Of a stretch of 64,000 nucleotides of DNA, positions 28,204 to 35,952 are shown one piece after another. Position numbers and translations under genes: made by a program. The notes below the pieces were generated by a model, which did no database searches, had not been told where the DNA came from, and saw only the letters and a list, made by a program, of their open reading frames with translations. Position 1 is the stretch's first letter. The number at the start of each line of letters is the position of its first letter. The DNA is taken from contig CAYOJD010000001.1 in the NCBI GenBank assembly GCA_964404205.1, positions 1 to 64,000 of the forward strand. Reading direction: 5' to 3'. The DNA is from CAZWBR01 sp964404205 (GTDB lineage Bacteria > Bacteroidota > Bacteroidia > Bacteroidales > Prolixibacteraceae).

Positions 28204-28259
28204 ACGATTCTACAGCAGGAGTCTGGGCAACCGGACCATTTTTGTAGAATCGTTTTTGT
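28204..28259 (+). terminator. Rho-independent terminator after speA
   Basis: An 11-bp perfect stem (ACGATTCTACA 28204-28214 with TGTAGAATCGT 28243-28253) encloses a smaller hairpin (GTCTGG/CCGGAC around GCAA) and is followed by TTTTGTTT. It lies 66 nt after the stop codon. Confidence 0.8.
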
Positions 28260-28593
28260 TTGTGCGACCTCCCTTCGACAACCCAAACGACTTTTTCCCT
28301 TTTCGTCCGACCTACCATCTCCCAAAACCAGTTCTCACACTTATAGCTATCTGCTCCCCGCTTGAGCGAAATCTTCGCCATATCTTATCTATATCTTCTG
28401 TACATCTTCTGTACATCTTCTGTACATTTATATACAGATGATAATTAGAATATCATTTGATAATATAGAGATGAACCGGTGCAAATAGAGAGAAGATAAC
28501 GATGGGAAAACCGGAGTTGCCATGTCCATATAGGCAACTTCATTGAATCAGCAATAAGCATAATGGCTTTGTTCGGAAAGGAGCGGACATAAA
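28260..28593. other. Non-coding gap between speA and the export operon
   Basis: No convincing gene is present. The stretch holds the 11-bp tandem repeat at 28393-28425 and a 7-bp hairpin (AGTTGCC 28515-28521 with GGCAACT 28533-28539). The rest is featureless A/T-rich sequence between two converging terminators. Confidence 0.6.
28393..28425. repeat. 11-bp tandem repeat, three exact copies
   Basis: ATCTTCTGTAC is repeated exactly three times head to tail (28393-28403, 28404-28414, 28415-28425), with partial echoes on both sides (TATCTAT, ACATTTATATACAG). It is intergenic, between convergent transcription units. Confidence 0.9.
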
Positions 28594-28625
28594 AAAACCG
28601 CCCGGAGCATTTCCGGAGCGGCTTT
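28594..28625 (-). terminator. Terminator of the MacAB-TolC-like operon
   Basis: Read on the minus strand, a G/C-rich stem (GCCGC-TCCGG with CCGG-GCGG, one bulged base, around 28598-28621) is followed by a run of seven T residues. It lies 36 nt after the stop of the TolC-like gene. Confidence 0.75.
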
Positions 28626-28660
28626 TCTGCTTTTGCGCTATTGTTGAGTTGATCGGATGC

Positions 28661-30007
28661 TTACAGCGTGATGGGCAGCCCACGATAGAAATCAAGGATT
28701 TTCGTGCGGAAGATAAACTCATATTTGGCCTGTAGCAGGTCGGACTCAGCCTTGGCCAGATTGGTTTTGGCCGTGTTGTATTCGACAGCGTTGACAATAC
28801 CAACATTGTATTTTTCTTCGGAGTAACGGAAGGCCTCTACCATTGATGCAACTGCTTTACCACTTGAAGTGAATTTGTTCAGCGATGCCACGGCACTGGT
28901 CTGAGCGGTTTCAATCTCTTTGCGGAGCACCTTTTTGCTGTTTTCGAGCTGAAGTTCGGTATTCAGCACCTGGATGCGGGCGTTGTCGATCTGCAAACGG
29001 TTCTGGGAACGGGTGAAGATGGGGATATTCATCTGGGCACCGAACCCTTTGCGTTCATTATTTTTCATCTGGTCGCCGAACGATATTTTATCACCGTTCA
29101 TATCCTGATACTTGTTGTTGTAGTTGTTGTAATAGTTGGCATAGAAGCTGATAGTAGGATAGAGCGCACCACGGGCAGTTTTCAGCTGATACTGCGAACT
29201 TTCGAGTCGGTACTGCGAAGCCTGTATCTCGGGACGAAGTTTTACGGCATCCGTAAAAATATCGTTCGACGAGGCCAATGAGGCCTGGGCCTGAATCTCA
29301 GGCAGTGCAGGGATTTCGACATCAAAGCTGGTATTGGTGTCGAGTTCGAGCCACTGTGCCAACTGTAATTTGTCTACCTGCAACTGGTTTTGCGCGCTTA
29401 CCACGTTGAGCTCTTCGCGGGCTTCCTGGGCTTCAATCTCGAGCAGGGCCCCCTTGGCCACACTACCGGCATCGACCTTTTCGCGGGTTTGCTTAATCTG
29501 CTGACGGGTGATATCCAATTGCTCTTCGGCTACCTTCAGCAACTCCTGATCGAACAGAATCTGCAGGAAAGATGAAGCAATGTTGACCGAGAGATCGGCT
29601 TTGGCTTTTTCCATATCAGCAAGGCTTGCTTTGAGATCCATCTTGTTTTTTTGGATGTTGTTGGCAATTTGAAAGCCCTGAAATACCGGGATATTGGTGC
29701 CGATGCCAAAATCAGTCTGCGCAGAGTTGATGTTCCGGTAAGTATTGTCATAACCCAGTGAACGGCCGTAGTTAAACCCTTGCGACACCTGTCCGTTGAG
29801 GTTGGGAAGGCGCGACATTTTCGTCTCTTTTACCAGGTTTTCGCGATACTGGCTTTCCAGAACGCCCTGTTTGATTTGGATATTATTTTCGAGGGCATAG
29901 TTGATGCACTTCTCGAGTGACCATTTTTCCTGGGCATTCACAGTGGTGATTGCAGTTACCAGAAGCAAATAGGCAATGGTGAAAAATGTCCTGATCATGG
30001 TATTCAA
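28661..30007 (-). CDS. TolC-family outer-membrane efflux channel
   Basis: The 448-residue protein has an N-terminal signal peptide (TFFTIAYLLLVTAITTVNAQ) and two long repeats of heptad-rich helices, typical of the outer-membrane-factor family that forms a trimeric barrel plus periplasmic tunnel. Visible family segments include WSLEKCINYALENNIQIKQG at the start of repeat 1 and KLRPEIQASQYRLESSQYQLKTARGALYPTIS at the start of repeat 2. It is the last gene of a five-gene minus-strand operon with an ATPase, two FtsX-like permeases and an adaptor. It therefore very likely supplies the exit duct of that exporter. The exported compound is unknown. Confidence 0.9.
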   Translation of the reverse strand: MNTMIRTFFTIAYLLLVTAITTVNAQEKWSLEKCINYALENNIQIKQGVLESQYRENLVKETKMSRLPNLNGQVSQGFNYGRSLGYDNTYRNINSAQTDFGIGTNIPVFQGFQIANNIQKNKMDLKASLADMEKAKADLSVNIASSFLQILFDQELLKVAEEQLDITRQQIKQTREKVDAGSVAKGALLEIEAQEAREELNVVSAQNQLQVDKLQLAQWLELDTNTSFDVEIPALPEIQAQASLASSNDIFTDAVKLRPEIQASQYRLESSQYQLKTARGALYPTISFYANYYNNYNNKYQDMNGDKISFGDQMKNNERKGFGAQMNIPIFTRSQNRLQIDNARIQVLNTELQLENSKKVLRKEIETAQTSAVASLNKFTSSGKAVASMVEAFRYSEEKYNVGIVNAVEYNTAKTNLAKAESDLLQAKYEFIFRTKILDFYRGLPITL

Positions 30008-30067
30008 TTTAATTTTACAGAGGATTTGCTAAAGTTAAGTTTTTCTCTGCTATTTAATTACTATGGG

Positions 30068-31183
30068 TTACGATTTCTTTTCTTCGGCTTTTTTCTTCGG
30101 ATCGACCTTTTCGCCCTTCAAACGGGCATCTTTGTCGATACCTGAAACCACCTCGATATTAATGCCATCCGAAAGGCCGGTTTTGATAAACCTTTTTTCG
30201 AACTTCTGCGGATCGGTTTCCACTTCAACAAAGGCCGAGTCGTTGCTGAATTTAAGCAACCCTTCGGCAATGGCCAGCACGCTGTCGCGACGGGCCAGCA
30301 CAATATTGGCATTGGCGCTGTAACCTGAGCGGATAAACTGATCTTGTTTCAACAGTACGTCGGCTTTAATTTCGAACTGAATAGCTCCATTTTCGGTCTT
30401 TCCTTTCGGGGCGATATATTTCAGCACGGCATCAAATTTCTGCTCATCGATAGCCCCAATGGTAAGTTCGATATTCATTCCCTCTTTAATCTTTCCCACT
30501 TCGGTTTCGTCGACCTTGCCCAGGAAAATCATGTCGTTCATATCGGCCACAATGGCAATGGTGGTACCTTCGTTGAAGTTGTTGGCCTGAATAACGGAGT
30601 AGCCCTCTTTGACGGGGACATCGAGCACCATGCCATCGATGGTAGAACGGATAAGGGTGTTTGTGGTTTGAGCCGACGCCTTGGTAACCCCCTTTTTAAT
30701 CAGTTCGAGGTTGTTTTCGGCCGCTTCCATCTCTTGCCGGGCTGAGCTGTAGCTCAACTGCGATTTCTGAAACTCTTCCGACGAAATGACCATCTTGTCG
30801 AACAGTACTTTCTGCCGGTCGAAGTTGATTTTCACATCTTCGAGGTTTAGTTTTGCACGTTTCACGCGCGATTCCGCTTCGTTCAGCGTTACCATGTCGG
30901 GGATAATGTTGACACGGGCCAGCACATCACCTTTTTTGACCATTTCGCCAGCTTCGACAAATAGCTCTTCCAGGATACCTGAAACCTGTGGTTTAATGGC
31001 AATCTCTTTGCGTGGTTCGACCGAGCCAGTGGCGACCGTTTTCTTAATAATTGTAATGACATCGGGTTTTTTGACCTCAAAAACATCGGGCTTAGCCTGC
31101 GATTTTTTGAAAAGGAACACCAATGTTCCGATAAATACAACACCAAGAAGTGACAGTCCGAAAATTTTAAAGAACTTTTTCAT
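30068..31183 (-). CDS. MacA-like periplasmic adaptor (membrane fusion protein)
   Basis: An N-terminal membrane anchor (FKIFGLSLLGVVFIGTLVFLF) is followed by a lipoyl/barrel-sandwich half (VATGSVEPRKEIAIKPQVSGILEELFVEAGEMVKKGDVLARV). Next come a coiled-coil hairpin (residues about 105-165, ESRVKRAKLNLEDVKINFDRQK) and the second lipoyl half (TLIRSTIDGMVLDVPVKEG). Beta-barrel and membrane-proximal domains complete it, and the C-terminus is a lysine-rich tail. In MacAB-type exporters this protein links the inner-membrane ABC transporter to the TolC channel. The gene sits between the second permease (41 nt) and the TolC-like gene (60 nt). The 371-residue length is normal. Confidence 0.9.
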   Translation of the reverse strand: MKKFFKIFGLSLLGVVFIGTLVFLFKKSQAKPDVFEVKKPDVITIIKKTVATGSVEPRKEIAIKPQVSGILEELFVEAGEMVKKGDVLARVNIIPDMVTLNEAESRVKRAKLNLEDVKINFDRQKVLFDKMVISSEEFQKSQLSYSSARQEMEAAENNLELIKKGVTKASAQTTNTLIRSTIDGMVLDVPVKEGYSVIQANNFNEGTTIAIVADMNDMIFLGKVDETEVGKIKEGMNIELTIGAIDEQKFDAVLKYIAPKGKTENGAIQFEIKADVLLKQDQFIRSGYSANANIVLARRDSVLAIAEGLLKFSNDSAFVEVETDPQKFEKRFIKTGLSDGINIEVVSGIDKDARLKGEKVDPKKKAEEKKS

Positions 31184-31224
31184 AGCAAATCTCTTATTTA
31201 GTTATTGATTTTATTTTCTGTTGT

Positions 31225-32496
31225 TTATTCTTCTCTCAATGCTTCGATGGGTTTAATCTGCAAAGCCCTTTTGGCTGGTATCGAACCGGCAAACATTCCG
31301 GCTATCACCAGTATGCCCAGTGAAGCGAGGGCAACGGTAAGGCTGATTTCAGGCCTTTTGAAGAACATCCCGCCATCGCCCGATGTGGCTTGCGATTCGA
31401 GTACTTTGTTGACCAGTTCGAGCAGTCCGACACCCAGCGAAAGGCCTATGTAACCGGCAACGGTAGTGAGTGCCACACTCTCGAGCATGATTTGCGAGAT
31501 GATGGTACGCGGCGTTGCTCCCAGCGCCCGCTGAACGCCAATCTCCTTGGTGCGCTCTTTCACAATGACCAGCATGATATTGCTTACCCCGATAACCCCT
31601 GCCATCAGGGTCCCGATTCCCACAATCCAGGTCAGGATGTTGATGCCCAGAAAGAGGCCACTCATCTGTTTGAACTGTTTTTCGATATTGATACTAAAAA
31701 TGGCCTGTTCATCGGTGGGGGCAATCGAGTGCCTTTTTTTGATAATCTCTTTCATTTTCTCTTCGAGCACGCTCACCGGTGTCCCTTTTCGGGCCGTGAA
31801 ACCAAGAAAGTGTACTTCGTTCCCCATGTTGAAAGTCTGCTGCATCGTGGTGAAGGGGATAAAAACCGATTCTTCGGCACGACCGTTGATGTTGATTTGG
31901 GTTTCGGGTTTAATCACCCCGACCACCTGATAATAGACACCCGACACTTTCAGGTATTCGCCAATCGGGTTTTCGCCGGTATCGAACATGGTATCGCGAA
32001 CCTTTTCGCCGATTACACATACTTTCCGTTTGTCGATCATATCGACATCGTTGATCCATCGACCCGCGATGATGGTATAGGGATCGATTTTGATGTATTC
32101 GGGATAGTCGCCTTTCAGGTTATACGAGCCTGTTTTGATGCCTCGTACCACGTTAGGCCCGCCATTATTGCGCGACCCAAAATTCTTGGGGGTAAGATAT
32201 TCGAGTTCAGGGACATTGCTCCGGAGGTAAGCCAAATCTTCGGAGTCCATGTTCCAGTAGCGCCCGCGCTTGAAACCTTTGTAGGGTTCGCCGGTTCGGT
32301 CGGCCCACATAAACCCCGAGTTGGTGGCAAACTTGGCCACTCCGTCAACGATGCCGTTTTTCAGTCCGTTGCTTGCGCCGGCCATTATAATGAGCATAAA
32401 AATACCCCAGAAGACGCCGAATGCCGTCAACAGGCTTCGCACTTTATTTTTAGCCAGTGCATGCCATATTTCATTCCATCTGTCGAGATCAAACAT
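31225..32496 (-). CDS. MacB-like ABC transporter permease (second copy)
   Basis: The 423-residue protein has one N-terminal transmembrane segment (VRSLLTAFGVFWGIFMLIIMAG), a large periplasmic MacB-PCD-type domain, and three C-terminal segments in the FtsX-like pattern (IGTLMAGVIGVSNIMLVIVKERTKEIGVQRALGATPRTI). Such proteins couple ATP hydrolysis to mechanotransmission rather than moving substrate through the membrane. It is clearly paralogous to the gene just upstream, sharing the KERT(K/R)EIG and ALGATP motifs and the same layout. The pair therefore probably forms a heterodimeric permease driven by the single ATPase of the operon. Confidence 0.9.
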   Translation of the reverse strand: MFDLDRWNEIWHALAKNKVRSLLTAFGVFWGIFMLIIMAGASNGLKNGIVDGVAKFATNSGFMWADRTGEPYKGFKRGRYWNMDSEDLAYLRSNVPELEYLTPKNFGSRNNGGPNVVRGIKTGSYNLKGDYPEYIKIDPYTIIAGRWINDVDMIDKRKVCVIGEKVRDTMFDTGENPIGEYLKVSGVYYQVVGVIKPETQININGRAEESVFIPFTTMQQTFNMGNEVHFLGFTARKGTPVSVLEEKMKEIIKKRHSIAPTDEQAIFSINIEKQFKQMSGLFLGINILTWIVGIGTLMAGVIGVSNIMLVIVKERTKEIGVQRALGATPRTIISQIMLESVALTTVAGYIGLSLGVGLLELVNKVLESQATSGDGGMFFKRPEISLTVALASLGILVIAGMFAGSIPAKRALQIKPIEALREE

Positions 32497-32520
32497 GATT
32501 AGTCCGATTTAGAAGATTAG

Positions 32521-33780
32521 TTAATTTTCGTCACGAAGGGCCTCAATCGGTTTAACATTGGCCGCCTTTTTGGCCGGGATATATCCGGCAATGGCACCCG
32601 ACAAGACCAGAATGGCCGTAGCTGTAACCGCTGTCGAAAATTCGACGGTGGGGTTGCGGAAGAAGATTCCTTCGCCACCGCCATTCGCCAGCATCTGATC
32701 CAGTCCAAAGTTTATCAGTTCCATTAGTCCGATACCCATCACTAGCCCAATGTATCCGGCTATCGTGGTTATCAGGATAGACTCCAGCAACACCAGCCCG
32801 ATAACTGAACCGGGTGTGGCCCCAAGCGCTTTGCGGACACCAATTTCGCGGGTACGCTCTTTCACCAGAATCAGCATGATATTGCTCACTCCCACAATCC
32901 CGGCAATCAAGGTTCCGATACCGATAATCCAGACAAAAAGTTTGATGGCCTGAAAGATCTTCATCGTGCGGATATAGTCAGTAAGCATATTGAAGGAGCC
33001 CATCGCCCTGCGGTCGGTCGGGTCGAACGAGTGACGTTTGGCCATGTCCTGACGTACGCGGGTTTCAATTGCTTCAGCATCTTCGTCGGTATTCACCATT
33101 GTTGTGGTAACTGCAAAAGTGTGTACACGGTTCCCGCCACTGTAAATGCGCTGCGCGGTAGTGAAAGGCATATAGGCCGAACGGTTGTCGTCGGAGCGGC
33201 GATCTTTCGATACGCCAATCACTTTGAACGGCACATCGCCAATCTTGATATATTTTCCCAACGGATCCTCCTCTTTGAAAAGGGCTTTGCGGATATCGTC
33301 GCCAATCACTACTACTTTACGGTATTCGCTCATGTCGAGGTCGTTGATAAAACGACCGGAAGTGACATTGATGTTTTCCATTTCCTGCAACACCGGGAAA
33401 CAGGTACTGGTTTGGAAAGAGCCATACTCTTTCCCGTAAGAATAGAGAATATCGCCGTTCAGATAGAACCGCGAAGATACTTTCTCGATATCGGCCTCTT
33501 TCCCTTGCAGAAAATCGTAGTCCTGATTGTTGAACTTCACCTCGCGACCCTCTTTCAAACCCTGATACGGGATTGAGGTTTCGCCGGTCCAGAGCCACAT
33601 GATGTTTACAGCATTATCCTTGTACTCTTCTTTCACCCCATTTTGCAGTCCGTTTCCGGAGCCCAGCAATACCATCAGCATAAAAATACCCCAGGCTACC
33701 GAGAAACCGGTCAGAAAGGTCCTGAGCTTATTTTTCTTGATGGTGCTGAATATTTCCTGCCAAATATCGATGTCAAACAT
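32521..33780 (-). CDS. MacB-like ABC transporter permease (first copy)
   Basis: Like its downstream neighbour, this 419-residue protein has an N-terminal transmembrane helix (LRTFLTGFSVAWGIFMLMVLLG), a periplasmic domain of about 220 residues, and a C-terminal FtsX-like trio of helices. That trio includes IGTLIAGIVGVSNIMLILVKERTREIGVRKALGATPGSV and ends in SGAIAGYIPAKKAANVKPIEALR. It starts 11 nt after the ATPase stop and ends 24 nt before the second permease. Two different permeases with one ATPase are common in Bacteroidota operons of this kind, and asymmetry in the periplasmic domain is likely. Confidence 0.9.
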   Translation of the reverse strand: MFDIDIWQEIFSTIKKNKLRTFLTGFSVAWGIFMLMVLLGSGNGLQNGVKEEYKDNAVNIMWLWTGETSIPYQGLKEGREVKFNNQDYDFLQGKEADIEKVSSRFYLNGDILYSYGKEYGSFQTSTCFPVLQEMENINVTSGRFINDLDMSEYRKVVVIGDDIRKALFKEEDPLGKYIKIGDVPFKVIGVSKDRRSDDNRSAYMPFTTAQRIYSGGNRVHTFAVTTTMVNTDEDAEAIETRVRQDMAKRHSFDPTDRRAMGSFNMLTDYIRTMKIFQAIKLFVWIIGIGTLIAGIVGVSNIMLILVKERTREIGVRKALGATPGSVIGLVLLESILITTIAGYIGLVMGIGLMELINFGLDQMLANGGGEGIFFRNPTVEFSTAVTATAILVLSGAIAGYIPAKKAANVKPIEALRDEN

Positions 33781-33791
33781 GGTGGATGGTA

Positions 33792-34505
33792 TTATTCGGT
33801 TTTGACGCGTTCGCGGTACATTTTCAATTCGCCGTTTTTGATCACCTCTTCAATCACACCGTCTTTCAGCCGGATGATTTTTTTGGTCATGGCCGCAATG
33901 TCGTGCTCGTGGGTAACGATAATAACCGTGATACCCTGATTGTTGACATCTTTCAGGATTTCCATTACTTCGTACGAGGTGGTTGTATCGAGTGCCCCGG
34001 TAGGTTCGTCGGCCAGAATGATTTTGGGGTTCGAGATGAGGGCACGGGCTATGGCCACACGTTGTTTTTGTCCGCCCGACATTTCGCTTGGCAGGTGGGT
34101 GGCCCACTCTTTCAACCCCAAACGATCGAGATATTCCATCGCAATCATATTTCGTTTTTTGCGGCTCACCTGTTGGTAGTAAAGCGGAAGGGCCACATTT
34201 TCCATCGCATTTTTAAACGATATCAAATTGAATGACTGAAAGATGAAGCCAATCATCTCGTTGCGGGTGAGTGCCGCTTTGGTTTCGTTCAATCCTTTGA
34301 TAATTTTTCCGTCGAGATAGTAGCTTCCCTGATCATAATCGTCGAGAATCCCGAGGATGTTAAGGAGTGTTGACTTGCCCGAACCGGATGAACCCATGAT
34401 GGATACAAATTCTCCCTCTTCAATCTCGAGGTTCAGCCCTTTCAAAACATGCAAGCTGTTGTTTCCGGTTACGTACGATTTGTGCAGATCGGTTATCTTG
34501 ATCAT
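33792..34505 (-). CDS. ABC transporter ATP-binding protein, MacB/LolD type
   Basis: The 237-residue ATPase has Walker A (GSSGSGKST near residues 38-46), a Q-loop (FIFQSFNLI), the signature MSGGQKQRVAIARAL, Walker B (IILADEPTGALD) and a switch His (VTHEHDI). The length and the LNILGILDDYDQGSYYLDG segment are typical of the MacB/LolD subfamily that drives FtsX-like permeases. It is the first gene of the five-gene export operon, and a 15-bp palindrome lies about 60 bp upstream (34565-34579). The permeases lack their own ATPase domain, so this subunit must power them. Confidence 0.94.
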   Translation of the reverse strand: MIKITDLHKSYVTGNNSLHVLKGLNLEIEEGEFVSIMGSSGSGKSTLLNILGILDDYDQGSYYLDGKIIKGLNETKAALTRNEMIGFIFQSFNLISFKNAMENVALPLYYQQVSRKKRNMIAMEYLDRLGLKEWATHLPSEMSGGQKQRVAIARALISNPKIILADEPTGALDTTTSYEVMEILKDVNNQGITVIIVTHEHDIAAMTKKIIRLKDGVIEEVIKNGELKMYRERVKTE

Positions 34506-34564
34506 CTCTTTATCTTTTAGCTTCGTTTACTTTAATTCGAAATATGGAATAGGACGCTAAGTTT

Positions 34565-34579
34565 GTGTAAACGTTACAC
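34565..34579. promoter_or_regulatory. Palindrome upstream of the export operon, candidate operator
   Basis: GTGTAA (34565-34570) and TTACAC (34574-34579) flank ACG, forming a near-perfect 15-bp dyad 60 bp before the ATPase start. Position and symmetry suit a dimeric repressor or activator; no regulator gene is adjacent. Confidence 0.4.
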
Positions 34580-34698
34580 CTTATTGTCGGTTCTGTCGAA
34601 AAAAAAGACATGATCTGTTTAACAACCATTATGCCACACATTTCACCTGACTATTTATCAATAACTTATGTTTTTGGGGGTGTTGTAAAATTCAAAGA

Positions 34699-34744
34699 AA
34701 AGTGTCCGTTTTTTGGCACTTCAACGTACGAAAACGGACACTTT
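34699..34744 (-). terminator. Terminator after thiL
   Basis: A perfect 14-bp stem (34699-34712 with 34731-34744, 18-nt loop) lies 17 nt downstream of the thiL stop. On the minus strand it is followed by TTCTTTGAATTTT. Confidence 0.65.
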
Positions 34745-34761
34745 ATATGGTTTTGAGGCCA

Positions 34762-35808
34762 TTATTTCTTCAGCGGGTTCCACCCTTGTGCCTGAAGCGG
34801 AATAACATTGCCGCTTCCGGCCAATACCAGACAGGCCCCTTCATCGGCAGCAGTCATGTGCCCCAGAATGGTCATATCGGGATGGTTGCGGATGTTGTCG
34901 TGCTCGGCCACCGGGATGGTGAAGAGCAATTCGTAATCTTCGCCACCATTAAGGGCAGCCACCAGCGGGTTGATATTCAGTTCACCGGCCATCTTCCTGG
35001 TCTGGTCATCATACGGTATACGCTCTTCGAACAGCCTGCACCCCACACCGGATGATTTGCACAGATGAAGAATTTCGGAAGAAAGGCCATCGGAAATATC
35101 AATCATTGACGTGGGATGGACGGCAAGTTCCAACAATTTCTCCCGCATATCGATACGGGCTTCGGGTTTGAGCTGACGACCCAGGATATAGTCGTAACCT
35201 TGGAGCTGTGGCTGCATTTTCGGGTTAACCTTAAAGACCTCATTTTCGCGTTCGAGCAGTTGAAGCCCCATATAGGCACCGCCCAAATCGCCGGTAACGC
35301 AAAGCAGATCGGTTGGGTTGGCCCCCGAACGGTAAACCAGTTCTTTCTCGTCGGCTTCGCCAATGGCCGTAACCGAGATGGTCATCCCGGTAAGCGAGCT
35401 GGTGGTATCGCCGCCTACAAGGTCAACCCCGTAACGGTTGCAGGCCAGATAGATGCCTGCATACAGCTCGTCAAGCGCCTCAACCGAGAACTTTGAGGAG
35501 ATGGCCAGCGAAACGGTAATTTGGCGCGGCACAGCATTCATCGCGCACAGATCGCTTACGTTCACTGCCACTGCTTTGTAACCCAAATGTTTCAGCGGAA
35601 CATACATCAGGTTGAAATGGATCCCTTCGGTGAGCAGGTCGGTGGTGACCACCACGCGCTTTCCGCCATAGTCGAGCACGGCGCAATCGTCGCCCACCCC
35701 TTTGAGGCTGCTGCTGTTTTTTAAAGTAATATTTTCGGTAAGACGGCGGATTAAGCCAAACTCGCCCAACTCGGCCAATTCAGTTTTATGCGGTTGATTT
35801 TGTGACAT
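34762..35808 (-). CDS. thiL: Thiamine-monophosphate kinase
   Basis: ThiL phosphorylates thiamine monophosphate to the cofactor thiamine diphosphate. Diagnostic segments of the ATP-binding N-terminal half are LGEFGLIRRLTEN, GVGDDCAVLDYGGKRVVVTTDLLTEGIHF with the metal-binding aspartates, HLGYKAVAVNVSDLCAMNAVP, and GGDTTSSLTGMTISVTAIGE. SMIDISDGLSSEILHLCKSSGVG opens the C-terminal half. The start is placed at 35808 (MSQNQPHKTEL) rather than 35847, because the extra 13 residues resemble no ThiL N-terminus and would overlap the divergent promoter region. It is monocistronic and divergent from the suf operon. Confidence 0.94.
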   Translation of the reverse strand: MSQNQPHKTELAELGEFGLIRRLTENITLKNSSSLKGVGDDCAVLDYGGKRVVVTTDLLTEGIHFNLMYVPLKHLGYKAVAVNVSDLCAMNAVPRQITVSLAISSKFSVEALDELYAGIYLACNRYGVDLVGGDTTSSLTGMTISVTAIGEADEKELVYRSGANPTDLLCVTGDLGGAYMGLQLLERENEVFKVNPKMQPQLQGYDYILGRQLKPEARIDMREKLLELAVHPTSMIDISDGLSSEILHLCKSSGVGCRLFEERIPYDDQTRKMAGELNINPLVAALNGGEDYELLFTIPVAEHDNIRNHPDMTILGHMTAADEGACLVLAGSGNVIPLQAQGWNPLKK

Positions 35809-35864
35809 GTAGCTATTAACGTTTATTTCAAATTTGAAGGAATACAAAAATAGTGTTCATTTTA

Positions 35865-35872
35865 TATCTTTG
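35865..35872 (+). promoter_or_regulatory. -7 element of the suf operon promoter
   Basis: TATCTTTG followed by C is the most typical form of the Bacteroidota -7 box. It lies 81 bp before sufB. A TTG at 35834-35836 is too far away to be the -33 element, so the upstream half is degenerate. Confidence 0.5.
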
Positions 35873-35952
35873 CAACAATTTATATCCAGTCTATTTAAAC
35901 GGGCCATGATAACCAAAACGGCCAATATTCGTTATTACGATTGGACAGATGA

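Noticed and set aside
31390..32502. A 370-codon plus-strand open frame opposite the second permease
   Set aside because: It lies entirely inside a clear ABC permease gene and has low-complexity, His/Asp-rich sequence without recognisable domains.
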